Under the pieces are notes generated by a model. The model did no database searches. It had not been told where the DNA came from and saw only the letters and a list, made by a program, of their open reading frames with translations. Positions 35,090 to 46,423 of a stretch of 64,000 nucleotides of DNA are shown piece by piece (the first letter of the stretch is position 1; each line of letters begins with the position of its first letter). Source of the DNA: Dermacentor variabilis (lineage: Eukaryota; Arthropoda; Arachnida; Ixodida; Ixodidae); NCBI RefSeq assembly GCF_050947875.1, contig NW_027460291.1, positions 27,304,662-27,368,661 on the forward strand, given 5' to 3'. The translations under genes were made by a program, and so were the position numbers.

Positions 35090-35960
35090 GAAACCTTGGG
35101 CCCTATAACGTGAAACTATACCAATATGTTTTTATTCCAAACTCCTGACGTCAAAGCTGCGTAACCGCCGACGCAATCATTCGGTGGTCACCAGCAGGGT
35201 TGTCTCAACATACCAATCAAACGTTCTCCTCGTTCATAGGAGGTCACTTTTGTTTGCTTGAAAAACGAATAACATTGCCTACACAGAGCGGCTTGTCCTA
35301 ATTGGCTCACAAGAGATGAGGAGCACGCTCAACTCGAAAGAGATTCGATGGGGCCGAGCCACTGCACCTAATATAGATAACGGACGAAGAAGGTAGAGCC
35401 GGCGTCTGCGATTGGTCGGCTTTCCCTTACCTAGCTTAAGGTGGCTCGTTGACAATCGCGGTGGCATGCAACGGAAGATTAAAAATGATGCTAAAACGGA
35501 TCCTCAGCAAAGAAGAGTTGGCAGAAGGAGGTCGCAAATGGTCCGAAAGTGCTCGAAAACGTTACACGGTCACACAAAAAGTTTTATTACACACAAATAA
35601 ACCCATGCTCTCCGGCAAGTGCGAGTATCCAGTGCCTGAGCGATCGGCGGCAGCCACCTTTTATTCCTTTCGTAACAGGGCAGCCTACGGCTATTCCGAA
35701 GAAAATTCAGTTTTCTTCGGCACAATAACGCATCTTTAACGCGTACACGTCACTTTGACGCTGTGAGCTTTTGCGGTTTTGTGACGTCGTGTGACAGGCA
35801 GGTGAAGTGGGTGCCGCCCGAAAACTTTTGGCCAATAGCCGAGGGCTAATGGCGAAAAGGCGCCGAATCAGAAATTCAGAAAATCAGAAATCAGTGTGTA
35901 CGTGTCACATCAGATGGGAAGCTATCGCAGTTTTCGTGATGTAGCGTGAAAGACAGGTGA
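35090..35960. other. Unassigned stretch upstream of the Penelope-like element
   Basis: No coding region is recognised. TGTGACGTCGTGTGACAGGCAGGTGAAGTGGG near 35781 is echoed at about 35945 (AAAGACAGGTGAAGTGGGGG) with similar following text (CCAATAGCC / CCAATCGCG), a direct duplication with a spacing of about 165 bp. This may be the 5' untranslated or terminal repeat of the Penelope-like element. Confidence 0.35.
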
Positions 35961-35961
35961 A

Positions 35962-36450
35962 GTGGGGGTGGTCCAAAATGTTTTTCACCAATCGCGGAGG
36001 AAGGGCCCGAAGTTCAGCATCGAGCCTAGGATTCCAGGCCATTCCAGGCTACTTTCCTTGAATCGAAGGATTGCCGGTAAAACTGACCCGGAGGAACAGG
36101 AAAGGTGCTTGCTGGACGGCGTGGAAAGCCTCAAAAGGACCGCGCCCATCAAAGGAGCTAGACATGAGTCGACCACCAAAAGAGTCATTAAGTTCTTCGC
36201 CGACCAGAAGCTGCTACCCACTCAAGCGGTCAAGCAAGGCGGATTTGTCGTCATTCCATCTGGTATGTTCAACGAGAAGGCCCATGAAGCTGTGCACAGG
36301 AATTTCCGCAAGACCGTGGTTAATCTGAGAAAGCTGAAATCTAAAGCGGTTTCTCTGTGTGAAAGTATTGGCTTGGACAGAATCGCTAAAGGTATTCGGC
36401 TTTGTAAAGGAAATAAGTTACACGTGTTTTTTTACGGCGAAAACACATAA
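35962..36450 (+). pseudogene. Penelope-like ORF, N-terminal part
   Basis: 162 codons covering the N-terminal region and the start of the reverse transcriptase. The frame is lost at a run of seven T (about 36427), after which the neighbouring frame continues the same protein. The cause is most simply a one-base indel in the homopolymer. Confidence 0.7.
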
Positions 36451-37435
36451 GGAACGAAAACCGTTCAGATGTATCGTCAGTGAAAGAGGGGTTTCGCAGA
36501 GCCATGTTAGTGGTTTCCTGCTAAGGCATCTTAATAGCTTAGATGTTGAAGACCCATTTTCTTGCAGGAACTCTCTTGATGTTGTTAAATTTTTGAATGA
36601 CACTAAGTCTTCAGTTTATATGTTTTCTATTGACGTTGTTGATCTTTTCTATTTTATCCCACAGACAGAGTTGTCAGCCGCTGTACAGTCGTGCATAGAA
36701 AAGAATGGGGCGGTTTCCTTCCAGAACTCTGCCGGTGTTTATGTCGCGAATTTCTTGGCAATGTTAGAGTACTACTTGTCTTGCATGGTGGTATTATTTG
36801 AAGACCAGATGTTTGTTCAGAAAAAAGGAATTTGCATTGGTTCCTGCTTGGCTCCTGTGCTATGTAACATCCTTCTTGCTCCGATGGGCAGGTAACTGGC
36901 GGATGCTTTTGACGAAGCCAAAGTGCGGAAAACTTTTAGATCTGTTGATGATTTTTTAATTATTTTAAAGAAACAGGTTTCCTGATCTTAACCACAAATA
37001 TTAGAAGAAGTTTTATCTGGTTTTAAACTACTTGGAAAAGGTTTGGACTTCGCCCATGAGCTTGCCCAAGGCAACAGATTGCTGTTTTTAGACATTGACA
37101 TAACCCTTGAAGACCGAAGCTTTTGCTGGATGTATCGCCCTCATGCACAAGAAGAACTAATGCCCTATGATTCCTCCCATTCAAAGACAGTAAAGCGCGC
37201 CATTGCTCAGATGTGCCTGGAAGCGTCACTGAAGAAATCTTGTTGCCATAAGGCAGAGGAAGGCTTTCAAACCCAGATTCGGAAGTTGGAAAAAGTAGGC
37301 TTTCCAACCTCGATCTTAGCCGGAGTACCTGAAGCCTCGCTGCGAAAATTGAAGAAAGAAAGTAGAAAAAAGGGCGACCGAGATGAGGTCACAAAAAGAA
37401 AAAAATCGACCGGTTGTCATCCTGTACACCCATAA
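36359..37435 (+). pseudogene. Penelope-like ORF, reverse-transcriptase part
   Basis: It covers the palm and thumb regions in one frame. A TAA at about 36893-36895 interrupts just before the LADAFDEAKVRKTFRSVDDF segment that carries the catalytic aspartates, and another stop follows near 36983. The frame continues to 37435 with DIDITLEDRSFCWMYR and a lysine-rich stretch. Both catalytic aspartates remain in sequence. Confidence 0.7.
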
Positions 37436-37976
37436 GGTAGCGCATAATTTGAAGCATGTGGCGACAAAATCTAAGGTTCTTGTGGTTTTTTCCGCCCCAG
37501 ACAAACTGGCTGGCTTGGGCGTTAAAACTGATCCGAACAAGGTAAACAAAACTGAATGTAAAAAGAGACATGCAGCTTTGCTTGTAAAATGTGCCGTGGG
37601 AGTCGTATATCAAATTCCTCTCCCATGCGGAAAGAATTACATCGGACAAACCGGCCGCTGTATTAACGACTGGTTAGCGGAACATAATGGGGATTTACAA
37701 AATGGGACTGGTTCTCATCTGCCGCATCATTGTAAAGCCTGCGGAGAAGAAAGGAAGAATAAGTGTGTGGCAAGGCTGAAAGAAGCAAAGGTTTTAAACA
37801 GAAGTAAGGACCAGACAGCCCGTGAACTGTCGGAGGCCTTCTATATTAAAACAAACTGTAGCGATTGCGTTAGCACGCCATCTATCTCCATTTATAAGAA
37901 TGAAACTGCTTTTTTTAGATACACCGGTGTGAGATATGTGTGTGCCTCACCTATCTTTTATCTGCTTTTTTTTTAA
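37383..37976 (+). pseudogene. Penelope-like ORF, GIY-YIG endonuclease part
   Basis: 197 codons beginning within the connector (RPVVILYTHKVAHNLKHVA). The nuclease has VVYQIPLPCGKNYIGQTGRC, then HHCKACGEE (a zinc-binding-like motif) and FYIKTNCSDCVS near the end. The product would cut DNA to prime target-site integration. Closely related truncated domains are at 1923-2297 and 9076-9342. Confidence 0.75.
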
Positions 37977-38782
37977 AACCCTCGCGCTCATGTGTGGTTC
38001 TTGCTACCCATCTTGATTTGTCCTTCTATTCATTCGCATACGCGGTGAATAAGCATTTGGAAGTTGCGCCTGTCCCGTCTCGCTTGCAATGTGTTGTCTT
38101 TTTGGGCGCTACAACCCTCTTCTGGAAGCAGATATATTTCATTTACTTGAAGCGCGAAGCAGGAAGCTTACGTAAGTTTTTCTGGCAGCGTTTCGCAAGA
38201 CCCACTGATGGAAAACTACATGCGAAAAATGCATACGAGAGATACATGCTTGAAGAACAAGAAAAATATTTGTTCTCCAAAAGGAACCGCACAATAACAT
38301 AGTAGAATGAAAGCCGACTTGGCTGCAATGTTCGCGCAACCACAGAGAAGCAGTAAAGAAAATAAAATGAAATAAGCAAAAAAACAAACACATGCATTCC
38401 GAATGCACAAATACATATGCAATTATGAACAGCGTTTTAGAGGTCTCAGCGCATATAACTGCACGCGAGGTAGTACGAAGGACCCTTCCGAGAAGTATTG
38501 CCGGTCGCTTCAAACGGTGCGACCTTGACCAAGGCCACCCAGAAGAGAGAAGACTGCCGCACTACCACCGTTCTTTTGCAACCACGTCACGGTAGCGAGA
38601 TGGTTGTCGGAAGGGGTAGAGGCGAGATGGCGCACGCTGGCGCACCGGAATCTGCGCGGCAAACGTGCTCATCCTTCTTGGCTTGGCTGAGCGTGACTTT
38701 CAGTGCGTCTACGGCTTTACACTCTTTTACACTCTTTACACTTATAGTCTACACTCCTTACTTACCGCTTTAGAGTTTTACA
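37977..38782. other. 3' flank of the Penelope-like element and unassigned DNA
   Basis: No gene recognised. At 38718-38785 there are repeated TTTACACTC/TTTACACCC phrases; the gypsy element inserted in the last one. Confidence 0.4.
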
Positions 38783-38787
38783 CCCTT

Positions 38788-38956
38788 CTAAAGGTGTTTA
38801 TTTGGCAGAGCTCGGGAGCAGCGCAACGTCGACGGGCAGGGCAATCACAGCTTCCAAGCACGAGAGCCGTTGCTGAGCAGGAGCGCTCGACCCACTAGCG
38901 TTTAGAGCCAGTAGCGCTGAACCCACTAGCGTCTCTTCTACAATCTCTTCGCTACA
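38788..38956 (-). repeat. 3' LTR of gypsy-1
   Basis: 169 bp. In element orientation it begins TGTAGCGAAG and ends CCTTTAG. It contains an AATAAA-type signal in GCCAAATAAACACC near its end. Identical by eye to 43912-44080. Confidence 0.9.
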
Positions 38957-38970
38957 ACCACCCCCCGGGA
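38957..38970 (-). promoter_or_regulatory. Polypurine tract of gypsy-1
   Basis: In element orientation the bases directly before the 3' LTR are CCCGGGGGGTGGT. A purine-rich run at this place primes plus-strand DNA synthesis in LTR elements. Confidence 0.6.
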
Positions 38971-38994
38971 GCGAGAAGGGAGCCGTCCGGCGAC

Positions 38995-41900
38995 CTAAGA
39001 GCTCGTCACTATGAGCGGGTCGTAGTAAGGCTTTAAACGGTCGACATGGACAATGTCTCGTCCACGGCGGCGCATGTCTTCAGATGGCTCAACTGGTTCG
39101 ATGACATAGTTTACAGGAGATGCGCGTTCGAGAACACGATAAGGGCCTTCATACTTAGGGACCAGTTTTGATGAGAGGCCAGGGGCAGTTAAAGGGACTG
39201 AGAGCCACACGAGCGCTCCCGGATCGAAGGTGACCGTGGCAGTGGCGTCACCGCGATTGCTCCTCCGGCGCTCTTGATCCTCGGAAGTAAAGGCCCGTGC
39301 GAGGTCGCGGCACTCTTCTGCATGTCGGACCGTGTCAGAAATAGGGACGTACTCGGATGCATCCGGCCGGTACGGAAGAATGGTGTCGATGGTGTGCGAA
39401 GGGTGTCGACCATACAGCAAGAAATAGGGGGAAAATCCAGTGGCGCTCTGCGTAGCGGTATTATACGCGTAGGTGACGAATGGCAGAATGGCGTCCCAGT
39501 TCGTGTGGTCGGAGGCAACGTACATTGAAAGCATGTCGCCGAGCGTACGGTTGAAGCGTTCTGTGAGGCCATTCGTTTGAGGGTGGTACGCCGTAGTCGT
39601 ACGATGAACAACGTGGCACTCTTTGAGAATCGCTTCAACTACCTCCGACAGGAAGACGCGTCCGCGATCGCTGAGCAATTCTTGGGGTGGACCATGCCGC
39701 AGGATGAATCGGCGAAGCAGGAATGATGCAACATCGCGCGCTGTAGCGGCTGGGAGAGCGGCGGTTTCAGCGTATCGGGTAAGGTGATCTACTGCCACAA
39801 TGGCCCAGCGGTTACCAGCCGACGTCAGGGGAAGTGGTCCATACAAATCGATGCCAACGCGCCCGAACGGTTGGGTAGGGCAGGGTAGAGGCTGCAGGCC
39901 AGCTGGCGAGAGGTGGGGTGGAGATTTTCGGCGCTGGCAGTCGGGGCATGAACGAACAAACTTTTGAATGTAGTTGTACATTCCTCGCCAGTAGTAGCGT
40001 CGTCGGAGGCGCTGGTAGGTTTTGAAAAGTCCCGAATGCGCACACTGTGGATCAGAGTGGAACGATGCGCAGATTTCAGAACGCAGGGTTCGAGGTACAA
40101 CTAATAACCACTGGCGGCCGTCAGAGGTGTAATTGCGTCGATGAAGCAGGTCGTCGCGAATGGCGAAATGGCGAGCTTGACGGCGCAGTGCACGAGTGGT
40201 TGGCTGCGATGACGGATCAGCAAGGCAGTCTAGGATGGAGGCAATCCAGGGGTCCTTGCGCTGCTCAGAAGCGATGGTCCCAATGTCGACGGAAGAGACG
40301 TCAAGCTGGGATATTGCGCAGCAGGCATTGTCGTCTGGCAAGGGAGAACGTGAGAGGGCGTCAGCATCAGCATGCTGGCGTCCGTTGCGGTACAGTACGC
40401 GGACATCGTAATCCTGTAAGCGAAGCGCCCAGCGGGCGAGACGGCCTGAGGGATCCTTCAATGACGACAGCCAGCATAGTGCATGGTGGTCCGTGACGAC
40501 ATCAAATTGGCGACCATACAAATAGGGCCGGAACTTGGTAAGCGCCCAGATGATCGCCAGACATTCTTTTTCCGTGACGGTGTAATTGGTCTCGGCTTTA
40601 GTAAGCATACGGCTGGCATATGCCACAACATATTCAGGAAACCCTTCTTTGCGCTGTGCTAAGACAGCGCCGAGGCCAACACCGCTGGCATCTGTGTGTA
40701 CCTCAATAGGTGCCGTTGGATCGTAGTGGCGCAAAATGGGAGGAGACGTCAGCAAACGACGGAGCTTAGTGAACGCCTCGTCGCACTCGGACGACCACGA
40801 ATGGAGAGGTCCGTTGCTGCCAAGGAGCTTCGTCAGGGGTGATATGACGGCGGCGAAATTGCGAATGAAGCGCCTGAAGTAGGAACACAAACCTACAAAA
40901 CTGCGCAGTTCTTTGACGGACGTCGGTTTAGGAAATTCAGCTACGGCACGAAGTTTGGCTGGATCGGGGAGGATTCCATCCTTCGAGACGACATAACCTA
41001 GTATCATGAGCTGCCGCGCTGCAAATCGGCACTTCTTTAGGTTCAGTTGAAGGCCAGCGTTCGCTAAGCAAGTCAAAACATGCCGTAGGCGTTGAAGGTG
41101 CGTGGTGAAGTCAGAGGCAAAAACAACAACGTCGTCGAGATAACATAAGCACGTGTGCCACTTCAAACCGCGGAGGACTGTGTCCATCATGCGTTCAAAA
41201 GTTGCTGGCGCATTACAAAGTCCAAACGGCATGACGTTAAATTCGTATAAGCCGTCGGGTGTGACAAAGGCTGTCTTCGGCCTATCGACGTCAGCCATGG
41301 GTACTTGCCAATAGCCGGAGCGTAAATCTAGAGATGAAAAGAATTCTGCTCCTTGTAGGCTATCGATGGCGTCATCAATTCGCGGCAGCGGGTATACATC
41401 TTTGCGAGTGATCTTGTTCAGGCGGCGATAGTCTACACAGAACCGTACCGAGCCGTCTTTTTTCGTAACAAGGACGACAGGGGATGCCCATGGACTGTTC
41501 GAGGGTCGGATCACTTCGCGGCGAAGCATATCGTCCACTTGCTCATTAATCACACGACGTTCCGTGGCCGAGACGCGATATGGTCGTTGCCGCAATGGCG
41601 GTTGGGAGCCAGTGTCAATATGGTGCGTGACAGCAGACGCTCGGCCCAAGGAAGGTTGCTCGACATCAAAAGAAGAACGAAATTCTTCTAAGATGCGCAG
41701 AAGCTGCGAACGCTGAGGTGAGGTGAGGCCATCGGCAATAGATGAATCGAACACACCTGTGGGCAAAGGGTCGGACGTCGCGAGAGAACCGAGCGTGTTG
41801 TAACAGGCGCAGGACGTGTCTTCGGGAACATCCGTAATTTGTACGGCGTCGATCACTTCCACGTGGCCAAGACATTCGCCTTGAAGCAGCATCACAGGGT

Positions 41901-42539
41901 ATGAGAAGGGGTTATAGACAAAAATAGCTGTGGAGCCCTGTTTGACGTTCACAGTCGCAAAAGGCAGCAGCAGACGTTTTCGAGTGTAAAAGCGGCCTGA
42001 TGGAGAAAGTAGTGCGATGGCGTCAGAGAGGCTGCTGCAATGCATTGATACAATCACTGACGAGTTGGGAGGAACGTTGGTGTCGTGTCTGACGAGTAGT
42101 TTGTTTGCAAAAGAAGCATTATCGGCTAGCGTCATATCTGAGAATGGCGACAGTTCTAGTTCGGCCCGTGCGCAATGAATGACGGCATCGTGGCGGGCGA
42201 GAAAGTCCCACCCCAGGATAACTTCGTGGGAGCACGAGGAAATCACAATAAATTCGACGGCGTATACAACGTCCTCGATGAGAACACGAGCGGTGCACGC
42301 CGCAATCGGGTGAATACGCTGTGCGCCTGCTGTGCGGAGGGCGAATCCAGCAATGGGCGTCGTGACCTTTCGAAGGAAGCGACAAAGCTTTGCGTCCATA
42401 ACTGATACAGCGGCTCCGGTATCCACGAGGGCATATGTGCGCACACCGTCAACTAACACGTCTATCACATTGGTCGGGCTACGTTGAGGACTTCCGCGTT
42501 TCGACGGCGTCGCAGCCCTTGCCTCATGGACTGCGACAA
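38995..42539 (-). CDS. pol: gypsy-1 Pol polyprotein (protease, RT, RNase H, integrase)
   Basis: The frame has no ATG at its start. It opens after a TGA that overlaps the end of gag and is best entered by -1 frameshift. From a GTG at 42468 there are 1157 codons, and numbering here uses that point. Protease has ALVDTGA (D16). Reverse transcriptase runs about 285-460 with FCVDYRRLN and CYLDDVVVF (YLDD 443-446). RNase H starts at EVHTDASG (D593). An HHCC zinc finger precedes integrase, with CPDC near 841. Integrase has D874, D933 and E969 with the D-35-E spacing. All catalytic motifs are present. Pol makes the cDNA and inserts it. Confidence 0.92.
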
Positions 42540-43841
42540 TTAGTTTTCCTCATCCCGAGCTTCGGGACGAGGCCGCATCGGTGATGGGGAGCGTCGGCGT
42601 GGAGAAGTTGAGCGGCGGATGTTGGCGGACCGGCGGAATGGTGGTGACGCAGCCCGAGGTTCGTCGTCGTAATAAGGGCGCGGAGAACCCGCCATAGAAC
42701 TTGGCCCATAAGGTGTAGCGCTAGGTGACTGCACGCGACTACAGTAGCGTGCGACGTGGCCTGCATAGCCGCACGCAAAACATATTGGTCGATTGTCCGC
42801 TGTACGCCACCGAGTCGTTGCGACAGGTCCCATCCATGTGGAAGGACGCGTTGGACGTGGCGCCTGGTGAAGTGATTGCATAGCAGGCTGTTGTCGGGGC
42901 ATAGCGAGGACTTCGGCGTACGTGAGAGGTCCCCGTTGAGGGAGTTGTTGAGGCTGGGTGACGACTTCCGCGTAGCTGAGTGGCACAGCCGTCGGGATCT
43001 GTTGGGGCCTGGCCATGACTTCGGCGTAGCTGTGAGGCGCAGCCGCAGGAACACGCTGGTGGTGCTCAGGCAAAACCTCGTGCAGTTCTTGCGCTATGAC
43101 GCGGCGAAGCGGAGGCGCAAAACTTGGCGTAGGCGCGTGTACCGACTGCGGCTGTGCAAAATCCATCAACGAGAGTTGCCGGGCAACTTCCTCGCGGACG
43201 AACGCCTTCATTTCTGCGAGCAACGCTGCCTGGGTGGACATGGCAGCCAGCGGGTGTTCGTCACGCGGTAGAGATCGACGGGTCAGTGACCGCTGCCTGC
43301 GGAGTTCTTCATAGCTCTGGCACAGTGTGACAATTTCAGCCACAGAGCGTGGACTTTTGGCCAGCAACATGTTAAAGGCGTCGTCTTCTATGCCCTTCAG
43401 TATGTTTCGGATTCGATCAGACTCCGCCATGGTCGAATCGACTTTCCTGCATAGATCCAGGACATCTTCGATATAACTGGTGAATGTTTCGCCTGGCTGT
43501 TGAGCTCGTTCTCGCAAACGTTGCTCGGCACGCAGCTTGCGAACAGCAGGGCGACCAAATACATCGGCGAGGGAAGTCTTAAATTCCGACCATGTCTGGA
43601 ACTCTGCTTGATGGTTGTTATACCACAGGCTGGCCACTCCAGCGAGGTAGAACAGAACATGGCTCAATTTGGCTGCTTCATCCCACTTGTTATGGTCGCC
43701 TACCCTGTCGTACGCCGTGAGCCATTCGTCCACGTCAGTGTCGTCCGCTCCAGTGTAGATAGGAGGGTCGCGATGACGAGGCACCCCGGAACACGCAGTG
43801 GGTGCAGGAGGAGGCGTTTGCTGGGAGGCGTCTTGGGGCAT
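42540..43841 (-). CDS. gag: gypsy-1 Gag polyprotein
   Basis: 433 codons from an ATG about 70 bases inside the 5' LTR-PBS region. The N-terminal half is a retrotransposon gag capsid fold ([20 protein letters not shown], then [15 protein letters not shown] and [18 protein letters not shown]). A low-complexity region with imperfect repeats of about 20 residues ([30 protein letters not shown]) follows. One CCHC knuckle ([14 protein letters not shown]) and an Arg-Ser-Pro-rich tail end the protein. Gag assembles the virus-like particle. Confidence 0.92.
   Translation of the reverse strand: MPQDASQQTPPPAPTACSGVPRHRDPPIYTGADDTDVDEWLTAYDRVGDHNKWDEAAKLSHVLFYLAGVASLWYNNHQAEFQTWSEFKTSLADVFGRPAVRKLRAEQRLRERAQQPGETFTSYIEDVLDLCRKVDSTMAESDRIRNILKGIEDDAFNMLLAKSPRSVAEIVTLCQSYEELRRQRSLTRRSLPRDEHPLAAMSTQAALLAEMKAFVREEVARQLSLMDFAQPQSVHAPTPSFAPPLRRVIAQELHEVLPEHHQRVPAAAPHSYAEVMARPQQIPTAVPLSYAEVVTQPQQLPQRGPLTYAEVLAMPRQQPAMQSLHQAPRPTRPSTWMGPVATTRWRTADNRPICFACGYAGHVARYCSRVQSPSATPYGPSSMAGSPRPYYDDEPRAASPPFRRSANIRRSTSPRRRSPSPMRPRPEARDEEN
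42543..42549 (-). promoter_or_regulatory. Candidate -1 ribosomal frameshift site between gag and pol
   Basis: In element orientation the last gag codons are GAG GAA AAC TAA, and pol is open in the -1 frame from GGA AAA CTA. The heptamer G-GAA-AAC directly before the gag stop could allow tandem slippage. gypsy-2 has the same heptamer followed by TAG (about 54974-54980). Confidence 0.5.
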
Positions 43842-43891
43842 GGTAGATGGTAGGGTACGGGACCGGAGTTCCAGGATGATCGTCTGAGGTT

Positions 43892-43908
43892 ACCCCGCAC
43901 CTCCACCA
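43892..43908 (-). other. Primer binding site of gypsy-1
   Basis: In element orientation TGGTGGAGGTGCGGGGT begins three bases after the 5' LTR. The TGG start pairs with a tRNA CCA end. gypsy-2 has a related site. I cannot name the tRNA with confidence. Confidence 0.7.
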
Positions 43909-43911
43909 ATT

Positions 43912-44080
43912 CTAAAGGTGTTTATTTGGCAGAGCTCGGGAGCAGCGCAACGTCGACGGGCAGGGCAATCACAGCTTCCAAGCACGAGAGCCGTTGCTGA
44001 GCAGGAGCGCTCGACCCACTAGCGTTTAGAGCCAGTAGCGCTGAACCCACTAGCGTCTCTTCTACAATCTCTTCGCTACA
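43912..44080 (-). repeat. 5' LTR of gypsy-1
   Basis: 169 bp, matching 38788-38956 at every position I compared. It would contain the promoter for the element's RNA. Confidence 0.9.
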
Positions 44081-44147
44081 CCCTTTTCATAATTAAGAGC
44101 ACAAATCAAAACATACAATCTTTTAGTTGGATGTATAATAAAATTTC

Positions 44148-44210
44148 AGTGCCCTTCCACTGTGTGAAGAAGGATTACCCGCGAAGCTGAGTATGTGGGC
44201 CCCTTAATGG
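44148..44210 (+). repeat. Left flank of the (ATT)n-centred dispersed repeat, partial copy
   Basis: CCCTTCCACTGTGTGAAGAAGG and the following GCGAAGCTGAGTATGTGG resemble the left flanks at 16976 and 19637. No (ATT)n core follows; instead a tandem repeat begins. Confidence 0.4.
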
Positions 44211-44212
44211 CG

Positions 44213-44492
44213 AGCTACACCTCCGCCGCGCGTCAGGCCGGCATATTACTATCTTGTGGATCGGCTCACGTATGGGGATTGTTTAAACGTGCTTCATCTC
44301 CACCTCGGCTTGGCCCATCATTCCACTCCCTTCGGTATCAGCCCACGTGTGCTTTACGCCTGCTTCACCTTCATCGCGGGTCGCCCCAGTATTGCACTAT
44401 CTTCAGGATAGACCCATGTATGGGGAGTACCTAATGCCTACTTCACCTCCTCCGCGGTCCGGCCCGGCAATGTACTATCTTTGGGATTTGTA
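44213..44492 (+). repeat. Tandem repeat, about 80-bp units
   Basis: Four units each contain a CACCTCC(G/T)CC(G/T)CG-like phrase, a GGCCCGG(C/T)A-TTGCACTATCTT-like phrase and a CCCA(C/T)GTATGGGGA phrase. The units are diverged but in register. It is non-coding. Confidence 0.65.
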
Positions 44493-45603
44493 TTCTACAT
44501 GCGGACACAATAGTCGGGAAAGTACCTCTTAAGAGCTTCGCTATAATGTAGATCAAAACATATAAATAAGTGATTTTCATATCCGGTTCGCACAATAGTT
44601 CGAACAAATCTGTGTCAAATCTTCGCAACATTTATTCAGGGGCACGCGTTAATTGATGGATAAGTATAATTTTGACAACATGGGTAAGCATGGAGAAGCA
44701 CTTGCGGTTCCGGAACAACGAGGCCAGAACCGTTTAGAAATCGTTCTAAATTGAGTTACCCATCGCGATGAGCTAAAGGCATCTATCGCGAACAAATCAA
44801 TGAAATGTTTAGGCACATAAGATTAACGAAATAGGCAGCAGAAACTCCCAAAACGCGCCACCGATGCGTGACAACTGAGATGCATGCGCCCCTTTCGTGG
44901 TCAAAGCAAGCACATAGGGGACTTTAGTGCTGTTATTATCATCTTTAAATGAGAGTAACCCGTTATGTGCTCCGCGCCGTAGAAAAATCCGGTGTCGCTG
45001 TCTTCTGCTTCGCTCCTGAGCGAAAGCTTTCGTATGTATTTACACGTGTGTGCATACCACTGAGCAGATTATCCATTCTCCTCGGCTCGGCCTTCAAAGG
45101 AGCGCAAGATGGAGGTGCCCCGTGTCTAGTCGCCTTTGCGGTGAGAGAAGCAACCAGTTTTCCACCATCATCTTACCCCTCCACGTTCTAAGCGCTGTCA
45201 AAGACGACCGAGACGCCTTATTTCTATAGCCGGATTCGCGGCCGTATGCGCACGTGCGATTCTGGAACAACGAGGGCAGAACCTTTCATAAATCATTCTA
45301 CATTGGGGCATCTAAAGGCATCTATCGCGTATTAATCAAATAAGTTTTCAGGCAGGTAGGGCCCTCTGGGCTGTACTTGTCGGCGATGAGCTAGCCTCGC
45401 CGCCTACGGGATTATCTACCTGAGCTATGTCGAATGCTCGGTTGCCATAGTTGGAAGTTCAAATCCCAATATAAGGGCTTTTTTCAACGACTGTGAGCTT
45501 GAAATTCACCTCCTCCAGCGCACAATATCTGCAGCCTTCGAGTGGCGCCCGACACCGGCAAAAGACGCCTAGAGCGGGTGGGGCTATACTAATCCAGGTA
45601 CAA
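44493..45603. other. Unassigned stretch with a short direct duplication
   Basis: About 44702-44815 and 45256-45350 are diverged direct copies (GGAACAACGAGG.CAGAACC, then AAGGCATCTATCGCG). 45440-45472 has a B-box-like GTTCAAATCCC, possibly a SINE relic. No gene is recognised. Confidence 0.45.
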
Positions 45604-45742
45604 CCACATTAGGAAGGCTCACTAAGCTTCTACAAAGACACTCCCTCACAAGAACAGGAATTGGCCTTCCTGGTGCAGTATTCGGCCACCACCTACCAAA
45701 TGGTCCCTACAATTCACCCACGGCCCTCAGTCCCCAGGAGCT

Positions 45743-46423
45743 GTGGAGCACCTGACCAAGGCGGCGGTCACACCTCTAACGCAGCAGAAGGTGCTAAAAA
45801 CCTCTGGGTCCGGACAGGCCGCCAATCGGAAACTGACCCTGTCAACCTTTAATTGCCGAACTCTGTCGAGTGAAGCTAGCTTAGCAGGTCTCTTTGAGGA
45901 ACTATCAGACATTGTTTGGGATATCATCGGCCTTAGTGAGATTAGAACTGATGAGGCTTATACATTGCTGAAAACCGGCTGTGCCCTCTGCTATAGAGGT
46001 CTCCCAGATAAGAAGCAATATGGAGTAGGATTCCTAATCCATAAGGACCTAGCGGGCAACATTGACGAATTCTACAGCATTAAGGAGAGGGTAGCTGTAC
46101 TCGTAATCAAACTTAATAAGAGGTACAGAATAAGTGTAGTACAAGCCTGCTCTCAAACATGCAATCACGATGATGATAAAGTAGATCAGTTTTGTGAAGA
46201 TGTTGAATTACCGATGAGAGAAGTGCAATCTCAGTATACTGTAGTAATGGGCGACTTCAATAGAAAAGTGGGGAAAAAGCAGGCTGGTGAGCAAGCAATT
46301 AGCAACTACGGTGTTGACTCTAGAAACGCTAGAGGAGAGATGCTGGTAGAATTCTCAGAAAAGAATAAGCTTCGAATAATGCACACCTTTTTCAGGAAGC
46401 GTAGCAACAGAAAGTGGACCTGA
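45743..46423 (+). pseudogene. RTE endonuclease domain
   Basis: 226 codons. The endonuclease opens with LSTFNCRTLSSEASLAGLF and has the catalytic-Glu loop IIGLSEIR, VGFLIHKDLAGN, VVMGDFNRKVGKKQAGEQ (the GDFN motif) and LRIMHTFFRKRSNRKWT, where a TGA now stands. The following frame continues the domain (EINFILSASPSIVQDVEA) after the stop. Confidence 0.75.

Larger units (their letters stand above)
35962..37976 (+). mobile_element. Nearly complete Penelope-like element with disrupted ORF
   Basis: The single long coding region of a Penelope-like element is present but split into three frames. It has an N-terminal region (KGPKFSIEPRIPG), a finger region (FFADQKLLPTQAVKQGGFVV), reverse-transcriptase blocks (FFTAKTHK, FRCIVSERGV, MFSIDVVDLFY, KGICIGSCLAP), the catalytic box SVDDFLIIL at about 36940 and a C-terminal GIY-YIG nuclease (VVYQIPLPCGKNYIGQTGR). 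Breaks: a frameshift in the T-run at about 36427, an in-frame stop at about 36893, further stops near 36985 and a frameshift at 37383-37435. The motif order matches intact family members. Confidence 0.8.
38788..44080 (-). mobile_element. Complete, apparently intact Ty3/gypsy LTR retrotransposon (gypsy-1)
   Basis: The element has two 169-bp LTRs that I read as identical, a 5-bp target-site duplication CCCTT (38783-38787 and 44081-44085), a primer binding site, open gag and pol, a -1 frameshift arrangement and a purine tract next to the 3' LTR. Domain order is gag, protease, reverse transcriptase, RNase H, integrase, as in Ty3/gypsy (Metaviridae); no env follows pol. Identical LTRs imply recent insertion, since both LTRs are copied from one RNA template. 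Confidence 0.93.

Noticed and set aside
37940..38302. 120-codon plus-strand frame after the Penelope-like element
   Set aside because: No motif, biased composition and overlap with the element's 3' flank; likely chance.
40047..40496. Plus-strand open frames of 70-160 codons opposite gypsy pol and gag (for example 40047-40496, 42876-43271, 55871-56359)
   Set aside because: These are antisense shadows of long GC-richer coding frames with no motif of their own.
45380..45480. B-box-like GTTCAAATCCC with GC-rich stems, suggesting a tRNA gene
   Set aside because: No matching acceptor or D stems and no plausible anticodon arm; at most a SINE relic.
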